Shown: piece by piece, positions 40,395 through 49,494 of the stretch
Layout: every line of letters starts with the position of its first letter
Position numbering within the stretch: position 1 is the stretch's first letter
Assembly (NCBI GenBank): GCA_005889075.1
Contig: VBDQ01000033.1
Coordinates: 1-63,880, forward strand
Length of the DNA: 63,880 nucleotides
Direction of reading: 5' to 3'
Source of the DNA: Chloroflexota bacterium
Lineage (GTDB): Bacteria; Chloroflexota; Limnocylindria; P2-11E
Translations under genes and position numbers: made by a program
Notes under the pieces: model-generated
What the model was told of the DNA's origin: nothing
What the model saw: the letters and a program-made list of their open reading frames with translations, nothing else
The model's database searches: none

Positions 40395-42290
40395 GTGCGC
40401 GCTGCCGTCGCCGAGCGCCGCAGGCTCAGTCCGAGGACGAACAAGGCGCGGCCGCGCCAGTCAGCTGCAGTCCGGCCAGCGTCCGCGGTACGGATCGATT
40501 GGCGGACGTTGGTCGTCGGCGGGGCGGTGGTGGGTGCCTCGGCAATCCTCTACGGAGCGACCGCGGCGCGCGACATCGTCATCGGCGACTCGCCCGAGTT
40601 CGCGACGGTCGCGTTCACGCTCGGCGTCGCCCACCCGCCCGGATATCCGCTTTTCACCCTCATCGCCCATCTGTTCACGCTGCTGCCAGTCGAGCCGCTT
40701 CCCTTCCGGGTGAACCTCCTTTCGGTCGTCTGCGGCGCCGCAACGGTTGGCGTCTGCTACCTGACGGCGTGGCGGCTGACGACTAATCGGTGGGCGTCCG
40801 CTGGGATGGCGATCCTGCTCGCGATAAATCCGCTCTTCTGGAAATGGTCGCTCGCTATCGAGGTGTTCCCGCTGAACAACCTCATCGCCGCAACGATGAT
40901 CTACGTGCTCGTCCTTTGGCAGGAGCGGCCAACCCAAGTGCGCTTGCTCGTGCTCGCTGCCTTTTTAGGCGGACTTGGGATGAGCAATCACCAGACCATC
41001 GTGCTGCTGGTGCCTGCGGTGCTGTACCTCCTGTGGCGCCAGCGAGCCGTGCTGCTCGCGCGGCCGCGAATGCTCGCGTTCTGCGCCGGCGCATGCGCTC
41101 TCGGGTTGATCCCGTATCTCTATCTGCCGTGGGCCGCTGCGCAGCGCCCACCATTGAACTGGGGGATGATCTCGTCCCTCGACGATCTCGCTGCGCATTT
41201 CCTCCGTCGCGATTACGGGACCGGGCAGTTGATCAGCGCACCGGAATATCAGGGCGGTTCCGCGATCGCACGAGTCGCGGCGCTCCTCAACTCGTTCGGA
41301 TTAGTCAACGGGACGCTCACGGCCCTCGGCGCGGTCCTCGCCTATCGCCGGCTGCGTTGGTACTTCTGGTTCGCGACCGTCGGTTTCGCGTTTGCTGGTC
41401 CGCTGTTCGTCATCTACTCGAACGTCAATCTGTCGGTCGGAGTGACGCTCTTCGTGCTCGAACGGTTTTTCTTGCTGTCTCTGGTCGTGATGGCCCCGCT
41501 CATGGCGTTCGGTCTGGTGTTCCTGACCGAGCTCGCGGTCGCGGGGCTCCGCGGCCGCCGGAGTGCGGCGCGCGCTGTTGTGGCGCTCGGCGCGGCTGCG
41601 GCGGTGCTCGGCGGAGTCGCGTTCAACTACCGGATGGTCGACCAGAGCGAGAACCATCTGGCACGTAATTTCGCGAGCGACGTCCTCGCCACCTTGGAAC
41701 CAGGGTCGATCCTGCTCGCCGGTGGAGACGAGACCGTTCTGCCAATCTCTTACCTGCAGGCGGTGGAGCAGCTGCGGCCGGATGTCACGCTCGTGATGCT
41801 CGGCTTGATCCGCACCGACTGGTACATGCGACAGCTCAGGGAGCGTCACCCGGATCTCGTGCTCCCCTTCGCTCGCTTCGACAGTATTTCGGGAACGACA
41901 AGAGCGTTGGTCGACGCGAACCGTGGGCGACCGATCGGGGTGATCTGGGCGGCGCCGGACGACAGTCTCAAGACGAGCTACTGGTATTACAGCCGTGGAC
42001 TCGTCCTTCAGCTGCTGCCGATGTCGCAGGATGTGACCCTCGACGAGATGGCATCGGAGAACGATCGGTTGCTCGGGAGCTACCGCCTGCCGGCGATCGA
42101 CCAGCTCAAGATGGGCACGTTCGAAAACGCGATCCTCGAGCAGTACGCGATGTCCGCCTACCGCGTCGGCAATGAGTACGAGCACGCGCAGCTCTACGAC
42201 GGTGCGCGGCAGTGGTACGACCGTGCCTTGTCGATCGATCCGGCGCTGGGTCCGGCTCGCTGGCGGCTCAGCCAGATCCCGCAGAGCTGA
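40395..42290 (+). CDS. DUF2723 family membrane protein (putative glycosyltransferase)
   Basis: GDSPEFATVAFTLGVAHPPGYPLFTLIAHLFTLLP...AINPLFWKWSLAIEVFPLNNLIA matches the DUF2723 N-terminal pattern. Confidence 0.85.
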   Translation: MRAAVAERRRLSPRTNKARPRQSAAVRPASAVRIDWRTLVVGGAVVGASAILYGATAARDIVIGDSPEFATVAFTLGVAHPPGYPLFTLIAHLFTLLPVEPLPFRVNLLSVVCGAATVGVCYLTAWRLTTNRWASAGMAILLAINPLFWKWSLAIEVFPLNNLIAATMIYVLVLWQERPTQVRLLVLAAFLGGLGMSNHQTIVLLVPAVLYLLWRQRAVLLARPRMLAFCAGACALGLIPYLYLPWAAAQRPPLNWGMISSLDDLAAHFLRRDYGTGQLISAPEYQGGSAIARVAALLNSFGLVNGTLTALGAVLAYRRLRWYFWFATVGFAFAGPLFVIYSNVNLSVGVTLFVLERFFLLSLVVMAPLMAFGLVFLTELAVAGLRGRRSAARAVVALGAAAAVLGGVAFNYRMVDQSENHLARNFASDVLATLEPGSILLAGGDETVLPISYLQAVEQLRPDVTLVMLGLIRTDWYMRQLRERHPDLVLPFARFDSISGTTRALVDANRGRPIGVIWAAPDDSLKTSYWYYSRGLVLQLLPMSQDVTLDEMASENDRLLGSYRLPAIDQLKMGTFENAILEQYAMSAYRVGNEYEHAQLYDGARQWYDRALSIDPALGPARWRLSQIPQS

Positions 42291-43610
42291 TCAGCCCACG
42301 AACCCCCAGCGCGCCCAGAACTGGAACAGCAGCAAGAGCAAGATCGCGCTCACCGAGAGCCACGCGATCGCCATCCAGCGACGGGTCGAGAGCCACATCG
42401 CGAGGAAGATGAAGCAGGGGAACAGGACCAATACGTAGCGTGACGCACTCCCCAGGGGCGAGATGTAACCGACGTGCGTGAACAGCAGCGCGAGCGAGGG
42501 CAGCGTGTAGAGCGCGTACGCAGCCGGAAGCCGCCTCGCCGCGACGAGGGCGATGCCACCGAAACCCAGCAGATTGACCAGGTTCAGCGCTTCGATCTCG
42601 GCGAGGTTTCCGTTCGCGCCGCCCGCCAGGATGTGGTTCCAGCCCGCTCTCAAGGCTTCCCACGGCGGCACGACCTGGTATCCCCACGCCGCGAGGACCT
42701 CGAGTGAGGAGCGTTGTTCGCCCACGATGATCCGTTCGTAGAGCGTGACCGCCGCGGTCCCGGCTATGGGTAAGGCCGCGGCCATGAGCGCAGCGCCTGG
42801 CCGCCGCCCGCCACGGCGCATGATCCAGGGGAGCACGTCGTACGTTCGTAGGTACTCGAACGCGATCGCGAGCGCGAGGAAGATCCCTTGCGCGCGCGTG
42901 AGCGCCGCCAAGAAGCCGACCGCCCCCGCGGCCCACGGCCGGTCAGTCCTCGCAAGCCAGAACGCCGCGAGCGTCAGCGCGAGGAAGAGGCTTTCGGTGT
43001 AGGGCGCCAACAGGAAGAAACCGACCGGAAAGAGCGCGGTCAGCAAGACCGCGAGATACCCCACGGTGCTTGCGCCCGTTTCTCTTTGGGCGATTCGGTA
43101 TAGCAGCCACATGGCCCCTACGAAGCTCACGCTCGTGACCAGAAGCTCCGCCACGACGATCTGGCCGCCGAGAGGCACGGAAACGACCCGCGAGAGGAGG
43201 GGATAGAGCGGAAAGAAGGCGGTCGTCCCATTGCCCGCGGCGTAGCCCTCCTCTGCGATGTGCTGATACCAGAGAGCGTCCCAGCGTTGCCACGTCGAGA
43301 GGAGTTCGCTCCATGGCTCGCCGCCCGTGATCACGAGGTCCTCCCAGTTCCCATGTACGATCCCGGCCCGCGGAGCGAGATTGATCGCAGCGACCGCCAC
43401 CACCCCGAGGACGACACGCAGCCCGACGACGAGCACCACGCCGAGGCGCAAGCCGTCTCGTCGCGTCGTGAGTTGCGATTGACTTGCTGGTGAGGACCTC
43501 GGTCGTGTCGGTCGCGAGCCTTCTTGGGACGGCGGCCGCGCGCCCGACCCGGCCGCATGCCGGCGCGAGCCCCGCTGTGCGTGCCGTTTGCCGCGTGCCC
43601 CTCTGGCCAC
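42291..43610 (-). CDS. PIG-V-like mannosyltransferase family membrane protein
   Basis: WQRWDALWYQHIAEEGYAAGNGTTAFFPLYPLLSRVV, FPVGFFLLAPYTESLFLALTLAAFWLART. True start probably internal to this ORF. Confidence 0.75.
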   Translation of the reverse strand: MARGARGKRHAQRGSRRHAAGSGARPPSQEGSRPTRPRSSPASQSQLTTRRDGLRLGVVLVVGLRVVLGVVAVAAINLAPRAGIVHGNWEDLVITGGEPWSELLSTWQRWDALWYQHIAEEGYAAGNGTTAFFPLYPLLSRVVSVPLGGQIVVAELLVTSVSFVGAMWLLYRIAQRETGASTVGYLAVLLTALFPVGFFLLAPYTESLFLALTLAAFWLARTDRPWAAGAVGFLAALTRAQGIFLALAIAFEYLRTYDVLPWIMRRGGRRPGAALMAAALPIAGTAAVTLYERIIVGEQRSSLEVLAAWGYQVVPPWEALRAGWNHILAGGANGNLAEIEALNLVNLLGFGGIALVAARRLPAAYALYTLPSLALLFTHVGYISPLGSASRYVLVLFPCFIFLAMWLSTRRWMAIAWLSVSAILLLLLFQFWARWGFVG

Positions 43611-43632
43611 CCTGCGCGCCCGCGCGAGCCTA

Positions 43633-45828
43633 TCAAGTCTCCGGCGCGAGAGACTCCCACAGAACCTCAGCCAGGTGGCGCACGCGTACGGGCTTTCGGC
43701 GGGTATCGAGCCCTCCGCGCAGATGCGTCAGGCAGCCCGGGTTGTCAGCGATGACGCAATCGACCCCCGTCGCTTCGATGTTGGCGAGCTTGCGCTCGAG
43801 CACCCGGTTCGCGACCTCGGGGTACTCGAAGCTGAAGCTTCCGCCGAACCCGCAGCAGACCGACGACTCCGACATCTCCACAATCTCGACGCCGGCGACG
43901 TCGCGGAGCAGCGTCCTCGGCTCGTCATGCACGCCGAGCACGTTCGCCGACTGACATGCGTCGTGGTAGGTCGCGCGAAGACCGAGCGCACGTCCCTTGA
44001 GGCCACGGCCGCTCGCGCGTTCGGCGGCGAAAGTCGTGAACGGTCTGATCCGCTCGGCGAGGCTCCGGGCGCGCACCGCCCAGGGAGCAGGGGCCCTCGA
44101 TCCCGTAGGGTCTGGCTCCGCGGCGAGAAGCCGGGGGTAGTCATCGGTGATCGTGATCGCGCACGAGGACGAGGGGATCACGATCCGGTCGGCCCTCACG
44201 TGCTCGAGCGCCGCGATCGCATCCTTCGCCATCGTGATCGCCGTCGGCCGATCCCCGCTGTTGAGCTGCGGCAGACCGCAGCAGCGGCGGCCTTCGACCA
44301 TGTGCACCTCGCAGCCGAGGCACTGGAGCACGCGTGCCGCGGCGTAGCCGGCCGATGGGAGGAAGTGGTCGACGATGCACGAAGGAAAGAGCGCGACCTG
44401 CATGTCGGCTGCCGTCGGATTGGTCTGCGTCACTTCCCGCGCGCGGTAGTGGAGAGGGTGATCGGCGACGGCTGGAAGGCTCTTCTCCTGCGCGATCGTG
44501 CCGAAGGGAAGGCGAATGACGCCGTCACGGCGCAGCGGATTCTGAAGCGTCGCCAGCCACCCGGTGACCCGATCGATGCGCTCGGGTGACGACCACTGCC
44601 GGAGAAAGAGCCGTTTCGCCCACGACATGCCGGTCCGCTCGATCGCCTTCGCGCGGACGTCGGTGATGAGCGCGGCGAGCGGGATGCCGACCGGACAGAC
44701 GGTGTCGCAGGCATTGCAGCCCATGCACATGTACTGCTCGTTCGCGACGCTGTCGATGCCGTGGTGCCATGGTGAGACCACCAGGCCGATCGGCGCGGTG
44801 TAGATATGGCCGAACACGTGGCCGCCGACCTCGAGATAGCTCGGGCAAACGTTGCTGCACGCGCCGCAGCGAATGCAGCGGAGCGCGTCGCGGAAGAAGG
44901 GGTCCTCGCGCATGGCGGTGCGACCGTTGTCGAGTAGGACGAAGTGCAGCTCCTTCGGCCCATGGACGCCGATCTGGGTCTTGAGCTCGATGTCGGCGCT
45001 GCGCGACGGGCCGGTGATGAACTGCGTGTACGAGGTGATCTTCTGGCCGGTACCGCTGCGGGCGAGCAGCTTCACGATCGCGACCGCATCGTCGATCGTC
45101 GGGACGATCTTCTCGATCCCGACGACGGCGATGTGCACCGAGGGCAGCGTCGTCGCGAGATCGGCATTGCCCTCGTTCGTGACGAGCATGAGCGTGCCGG
45201 TCTCGGCGATCAGCGCGTTTCCGCCGGTGATGCCGATGTCGGCGTCGAGGAAGCTCTGGCGTAGCTCCTTCCGCGCGACGGCGACGAGCGAGGCGGTGTC
45301 GTCCGGTACGGGGTGACCGACGACCTTCGCGAAGAGGCGCGCGACCTCCTCGCGCGTCTTGTGGATCGCCGGAGCGATGAGGTGCGAGGGACGCTCTCCG
45401 GCGAGCTGGATGATCCACTCGCCGAGGTCCGTCTCGACCGTTCGCACGCCCTGCGACTCGAGGTGTTCGGTGAGACCGATCTCCTCCGTCGCCATCGACT
45501 TCGACTTCACGACGAGCTTCGCCTTTTTCGCGCGGCAGATCGCGCCGACGATCCGGCGCGCCTCGTCCGCGTCGACCGCGCGATAGACCTTCGCCCCGAC
45601 GGCCTCGGCCTCCCTGGTGAAGCGTTCGATCAGCTCGGGCATCGCGTCGATCGCCCAGGTCTTTCGCGTCGTCAGGTCGGCGCGTAGGCCTTCCCAATCG
45701 ATCTCGCGCATACGGTTGTCGCGCCGCTCGCGGAGCTCCGGCAACGCGCGGCGCAACGCCGTCCGCAGGCGCTCTGACGACAGCGCCCGGTCCAGGCGCC
45801 GGTGGAACTCGGTCTTAGACGCCGTCAC
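43633..45828 (-). CDS. LutB-LutA-type fusion: LUD domain, 4Fe-4S ferredoxin motifs and CCG Fe-S domains
   Basis: LUD region (ITGGNALIAETGTLMLVTNEGN), CIRCGACSNVCPSY, CMGCNACDTVCPVG, then CCG domains (CCGLPQLNSGD, CCGFGGSFSFEYPEVA) in one 731-aa ORF. Confidence 0.88.
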   Translation of the reverse strand: MTASKTEFHRRLDRALSSERLRTALRRALPELRERRDNRMREIDWEGLRADLTTRKTWAIDAMPELIERFTREAEAVGAKVYRAVDADEARRIVGAICRAKKAKLVVKSKSMATEEIGLTEHLESQGVRTVETDLGEWIIQLAGERPSHLIAPAIHKTREEVARLFAKVVGHPVPDDTASLVAVARKELRQSFLDADIGITGGNALIAETGTLMLVTNEGNADLATTLPSVHIAVVGIEKIVPTIDDAVAIVKLLARSGTGQKITSYTQFITGPSRSADIELKTQIGVHGPKELHFVLLDNGRTAMREDPFFRDALRCIRCGACSNVCPSYLEVGGHVFGHIYTAPIGLVVSPWHHGIDSVANEQYMCMGCNACDTVCPVGIPLAALITDVRAKAIERTGMSWAKRLFLRQWSSPERIDRVTGWLATLQNPLRRDGVIRLPFGTIAQEKSLPAVADHPLHYRAREVTQTNPTAADMQVALFPSCIVDHFLPSAGYAAARVLQCLGCEVHMVEGRRCCGLPQLNSGDRPTAITMAKDAIAALEHVRADRIVIPSSSCAITITDDYPRLLAAEPDPTGSRAPAPWAVRARSLAERIRPFTTFAAERASGRGLKGRALGLRATYHDACQSANVLGVHDEPRTLLRDVAGVEIVEMSESSVCCGFGGSFSFEYPEVANRVLERKLANIEATGVDCVIADNPGCLTHLRGGLDTRRKPVRVRHLAEVLWESLAPET

Positions 45829-45852
45829 GTGGGTGCACCGTAGCGCAGACGC

Positions 45853-46896
45853 TCATCCGGCCTCCGGAAGGGCCCGTCGCACGACGAGCGATGCCGTCGT
45901 GCCCTGCATGATCAGCGTCACGAGGACGATGCCGAAGCTCACCTGCTGGATGAGCTCGCGCTCGGGAAAGTCCGCGGGCAGCGAGAGCGCCGCGGCGAGC
46001 GCGATCGCGCCGCGCAGGCCGGACCAGAAGACGACGTGAGCCCAGCCGCGCGGCACGGGTCGGGCCCGCCGCCAGACATGGATGACCTGCGCCGGTAGGT
46101 ACACCATGAGCGCTCTCGCGGCGACGACCGCTGTCGTCCCGACCGCGATCGCGAGCGGCGCGTGTCCCAGCCCGGGCAGGCTGATCGCGAAGCCGATGAG
46201 CAGGAAGACGAGTGAGGTCAGGGCGAACGCGATGACCTCCCAGAGGTCCTCGACCTCGTCGACCATCGGCGTGGCGGAACGACTTCTCCGCATCGCGGTG
46301 CCGAGAACGATCCCCGCGACCACCGTCGCGAGGATGCCCGAGAGCCCGACCGCCGCAGCGAGCTGGTAGGTGCCGTACGCGAGGACGACGGTGACGGCGA
46401 GCTGGATCGTTCGTTCGCCGGTCGCGGCGATGGCGCGCGATGCGATGACCGCGCCCGCGGTGCCGACCACGGCGCTCACGACCACGGTGATCACGAAGAG
46501 GACGATCCCGTCTCCGAGACCGATCCCTTCGGTGACCGCGCGCACCGCGAGAGCGAAGAGCACGAGCCCCGTACCGTCGTTGAGAAGACTCTCGGCCTCC
46601 ACCAGCGTCCGCAGCCCGGCGGGCACGTGCAGCCGGGACATCGTCGCGACGACCGCGACTGGATCGGTCGCCGCGGTGATCGAGCCGATCACGAACGCGA
46701 GCGCGATTGGAAGACCGATGACGCTCAGGGCGACCGCAACGACGGCGGCCGACGCGACGACGCCAGGCCCGGCGAGGCCGAGGACGGGCCCGAGCACCGC
46801 GCGAAGATCGTTCCACTCGATCGCGTAGGCCGCGGCGAAAACGAGCCCCGGGACGAAGACGCTCAAGACCAGCGTCGGCGTGACCGCAAACCGCAT
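45853..46896 (-). CDS. CPA1-type Na+/H+ antiporter; true N-terminus extends upstream of the first ATG
   Basis: FVIGSITAATDPVAVVA, VEAESLLNDGTGLVLF, SGLRGAIALAAALSLP. Coding-like sequence ELVAVALFAIATAVAVVARRLVLPESVLLVVVGLVGATVFPE continues upstream to about 47020 with no ATG/GTG/TTG. Confidence 0.85.
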   Translation of the reverse strand: MRFAVTPTLVLSVFVPGLVFAAAYAIEWNDLRAVLGPVLGLAGPGVVASAAVVAVALSVIGLPIALAFVIGSITAATDPVAVVATMSRLHVPAGLRTLVEAESLLNDGTGLVLFALAVRAVTEGIGLGDGIVLFVITVVVSAVVGTAGAVIASRAIAATGERTIQLAVTVVLAYGTYQLAAAVGLSGILATVVAGIVLGTAMRRSRSATPMVDEVEDLWEVIAFALTSLVFLLIGFAISLPGLGHAPLAIAVGTTAVVAARALMVYLPAQVIHVWRRARPVPRGWAHVVFWSGLRGAIALAAALSLPADFPERELIQQVSFGIVLVTLIMQGTTASLVVRRALPEAG

Positions 46897-47020
46897 CTCG
46901 GGGAAGACCGTCGCGCCGACGAGACCGACGACGACGAGCAGGACCGATTCGGGAAGGACGAGCCGGCGTGCGACGACCGCGACGGCAGTCGCGATGGCGA
47001 AGAGTGCGACCGCGACGAGC

Positions 47021-48337
47021 TCAGGCGGCGCGGTACGCCTCGTCGAGAAGATCGAACAGGTGGATCACGCGCGCCTTGGAGCCAGCCCGTCGCAGCCCTG
47101 CCTGGATCTGCATCAGGCAGCCGGGATTGGCGGTGACGACGATCTCCGCGTCCGTTCGCAGGACGTTCGCGACCTTGCGGTCCAGGAGCGCGCGCGCGAG
47201 ATCCGGCTGCGTGACGTTGTAGGTGCCCGCACTTCCGCAGCACATGTCGGCCTCCACGAGCGGAACGAGCTCGAGGCCGGTGATCGCCGCGAGCAACGCC
47301 CGCGGCTGCACGCTCACGCGCTGGCCGTGGAGAAGGTGACACGGATCGTCATATGTCGCGCGAGCGTGGATCGCTCCGGGCATCACGCTGAGGCCGAGGT
47401 CACCCAGGTACTCGGTCGCATCGCGCACACGGCCTGCGAACCGCATCGCGCGATCGGCCCACGCCGGGTCGTCCTTCAAGAGCCAGCCGTACTCCTTCAT
47501 CGCGGCTCCGCACCCGGCAGCGTTCACGATGATCGCGTCCGCTTCCGCCTTCTCGAACGCCACAACGTTCCGGCGGGCCAGCGCACGGCCCCGCTCGCGT
47601 TCTCCAGCATGCGTGTGGAGCGCGCCGCAGCACGTCTGCTCGCCGACGACGATCACCTCGACCCCATTTCGCGCGAGCACGCGCGCCGTCGCCGCGTTCG
47701 TCGACCCGAACGCGCTGCCCATGACACAACCGCTGAACATCGCCACGCGCGCTCGCCGTTCGCCGATGGCCGCGACGACCCCTTGCGGGCCCTCCGCGCT
47801 GGTCTGGTCGGGAACGAGGTCCAGAAGCTCGGCGAGCCGTGAGGCCGACCGGAGCCTCATCGCACGCAGGAGCTTCGCGACGTGTAGCCGCTTCGCCAGG
47901 CTGGAAAGCATCGCGAACCCCGCCAGCGTCCTCCGATGCGGGATGAGCCAATCGAACGCGACCGCTCGCACGAACCGCTCGACCGCCGATCGCGGGCGCG
48001 CCATCAGGATCTGCGAACGCGCGGCCTCGACCAGCTTGCCGTACTCGACGCCCGAGGGGCACGCCGTCTCGCACGCGCGGCAGTCGACGCACTGCGAAAT
48101 GTGCTTGTCGAATCCGGCCGAGTCCGCGCCGACGCGGCCCTCCCACACCGTCTTCATCAGCCGGATGCGTCCGCGCGGTGAGTCGGTCTCGACCCCGAGC
48201 ACCGCGTAGGTCGGGCAGGTCGGTAGGCAGAAGCCGCAGTGCACGCAGCGGGCGATCAGGTCTTCCGACGGCGCGTCGGCGTTGGGATATGGGAGCGGGC
48301 TGGGGGCTTGGGGGGCAACGCCCCCCAATTGCTTCAT
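47021..48337 (-). CDS. glcF: glycolate oxidase iron-sulfur subunit
   Basis: CVHCGFCLPTCPTY, CVDCRACETACPSGV, CCG motifs CCGALHTHAGE and CCGSAGTYN. Confidence 0.87.
   Translation of the reverse strand: MKQLGGVAPQAPSPLPYPNADAPSEDLIARCVHCGFCLPTCPTYAVLGVETDSPRGRIRLMKTVWEGRVGADSAGFDKHISQCVDCRACETACPSGVEYGKLVEAARSQILMARPRSAVERFVRAVAFDWLIPHRRTLAGFAMLSSLAKRLHVAKLLRAMRLRSASRLAELLDLVPDQTSAEGPQGVVAAIGERRARVAMFSGCVMGSAFGSTNAATARVLARNGVEVIVVGEQTCCGALHTHAGERERGRALARRNVVAFEKAEADAIIVNAAGCGAAMKEYGWLLKDDPAWADRAMRFAGRVRDATEYLGDLGLSVMPGAIHARATYDDPCHLLHGQRVSVQPRALLAAITGLELVPLVEADMCCGSAGTYNVTQPDLARALLDRKVANVLRTDAEIVVTANPGCLMQIQAGLRRAGSKARVIHLFDLLDEAYRAA
48308..48328. repeat. perfect hairpin at the 5' end of glcF
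   Basis: TTGGGGGGC-AAC-GCCCCCCAA: 9-bp perfect stem, 3-nt loop, nt 10-30 of the glcF ORF. Confidence 0.9.
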
Positions 48338-49494
48338 GCGACTGCCGAACGCCCCGGCTCGAGGATGCCCGCGGGATCGAACGCCGACTTAAGTCGCCGC
48401 ATGAGCGCTTCGCCCGACGGACGCGCCGGCCACGCGCCAAGGCGCGCGCGCAGCTGCTCGGCGCGCCGCTCGACCCGACCGTTGCCCTCAACGACCCGGG
48501 CCGCCAGGACCAGAGCTTCAGCGTCGGTAGCGACGGCATCGTCGTCGCCGATGAGATGGATCCGGTGGATGCCGCTCGCCGCGTCGGCGACCAGTGCCGC
48601 GAACGTTCCCACGCGAGACCCCGTCTCGGCGAACGCGGACTGTGCCGCGAGCGGCAACGCCACTCGCACGAGGGCGCCGTCCACCGCGCGCGCGGGGAGC
48701 TCTCGCAGCTCGGTCAGCTCATTCGTGAGCGGCGCGATCTCGCCGCCGCGCGCGAGGCTCTCGCGCTCCGCATCGCTGATCGCGCGCCTCACCGAGTGCG
48801 CGTCACCGCGAGCCGCGATCACGAGGCGCCATCCCCCGCGCTCCCCGCGCGTGACGACGAGCGCTGCGGGCCGTGAAGCCGCGCGCACCAGCGCGGCGGC
48901 CGCCGCGAAGGCGCGCGGCGCGTCGGCGAAGCGAGCGACGACGCCGTCGGTAGCGGCCGGCGAGGGAAGGACCTTCAACGTCGCCTCGACGATCACGCCG
49001 AGCGTACCGAGCGAACCGACGAAGAGCTTGTCGAGGTCATACCCCGCGACGTTCTTGACGACGCGGCCGCCCGCGCGAACGACGGTCCCGTCCGTTAGCG
49101 CCATGCGCGTGCCGATCAAGAGGTCGCGCACCCCGCCGTAGCGCGAGCGCCAGAATCCATTCGCGTTCGCGGCAATGACGCCGCCGACCGTCGCGCCGTC
49201 TGCGTGGGGCGGATCGAGCGGCAGGAACTGGCCGAAGCGCGCCAGCGACGAAACCAGGTCCGCGACCCGCGTCCCGGCCGCGACCGTGACAGTGAGGTCT
49301 GCCGGAACGTGATCGATGATCCCGGAGATGCTCGTCGTCCGCAGCTCGAGGTCGCACTCGCGGGCATCGCCAAGGTAGCCCTTCGTCATGCCGCCCGCGA
49401 TGCGGACAGCATGACGATCCCGGCTCGCTTCGGCCAGGAGGCGCGCGCACTCCGCGGCGTCCGCCGGCTGGACACGAACCACCACCGCGCTCAC
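48334..49494 (-). CDS. glcE: glycolate oxidase FAD-binding subunit
   Basis: VRIAGGMTKGYLG, PLDPPHADGATVGGVIAANANGFWRSRYGGVRDLLIGTRMALTDGTVVRAGGRVVKNVAGYDLDKLFVGSLGTLGVI. Confidence 0.87.
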   Translation of the reverse strand: MSAVVVRVQPADAAECARLLAEASRDRHAVRIAGGMTKGYLGDARECDLELRTTSISGIIDHVPADLTVTVAAGTRVADLVSSLARFGQFLPLDPPHADGATVGGVIAANANGFWRSRYGGVRDLLIGTRMALTDGTVVRAGGRVVKNVAGYDLDKLFVGSLGTLGVIVEATLKVLPSPAATDGVVARFADAPRAFAAAAALVRAASRPAALVVTRGERGGWRLVIAARGDAHSVRRAISDAERESLARGGEIAPLTNELTELRELPARAVDGALVRVALPLAAQSAFAETGSRVGTFAALVADAASGIHRIHLIGDDDAVATDAEALVLAARVVEGNGRVERRAEQLRARLGAWPARPSGEALMRRLKSAFDPAGILEPGRSAVA

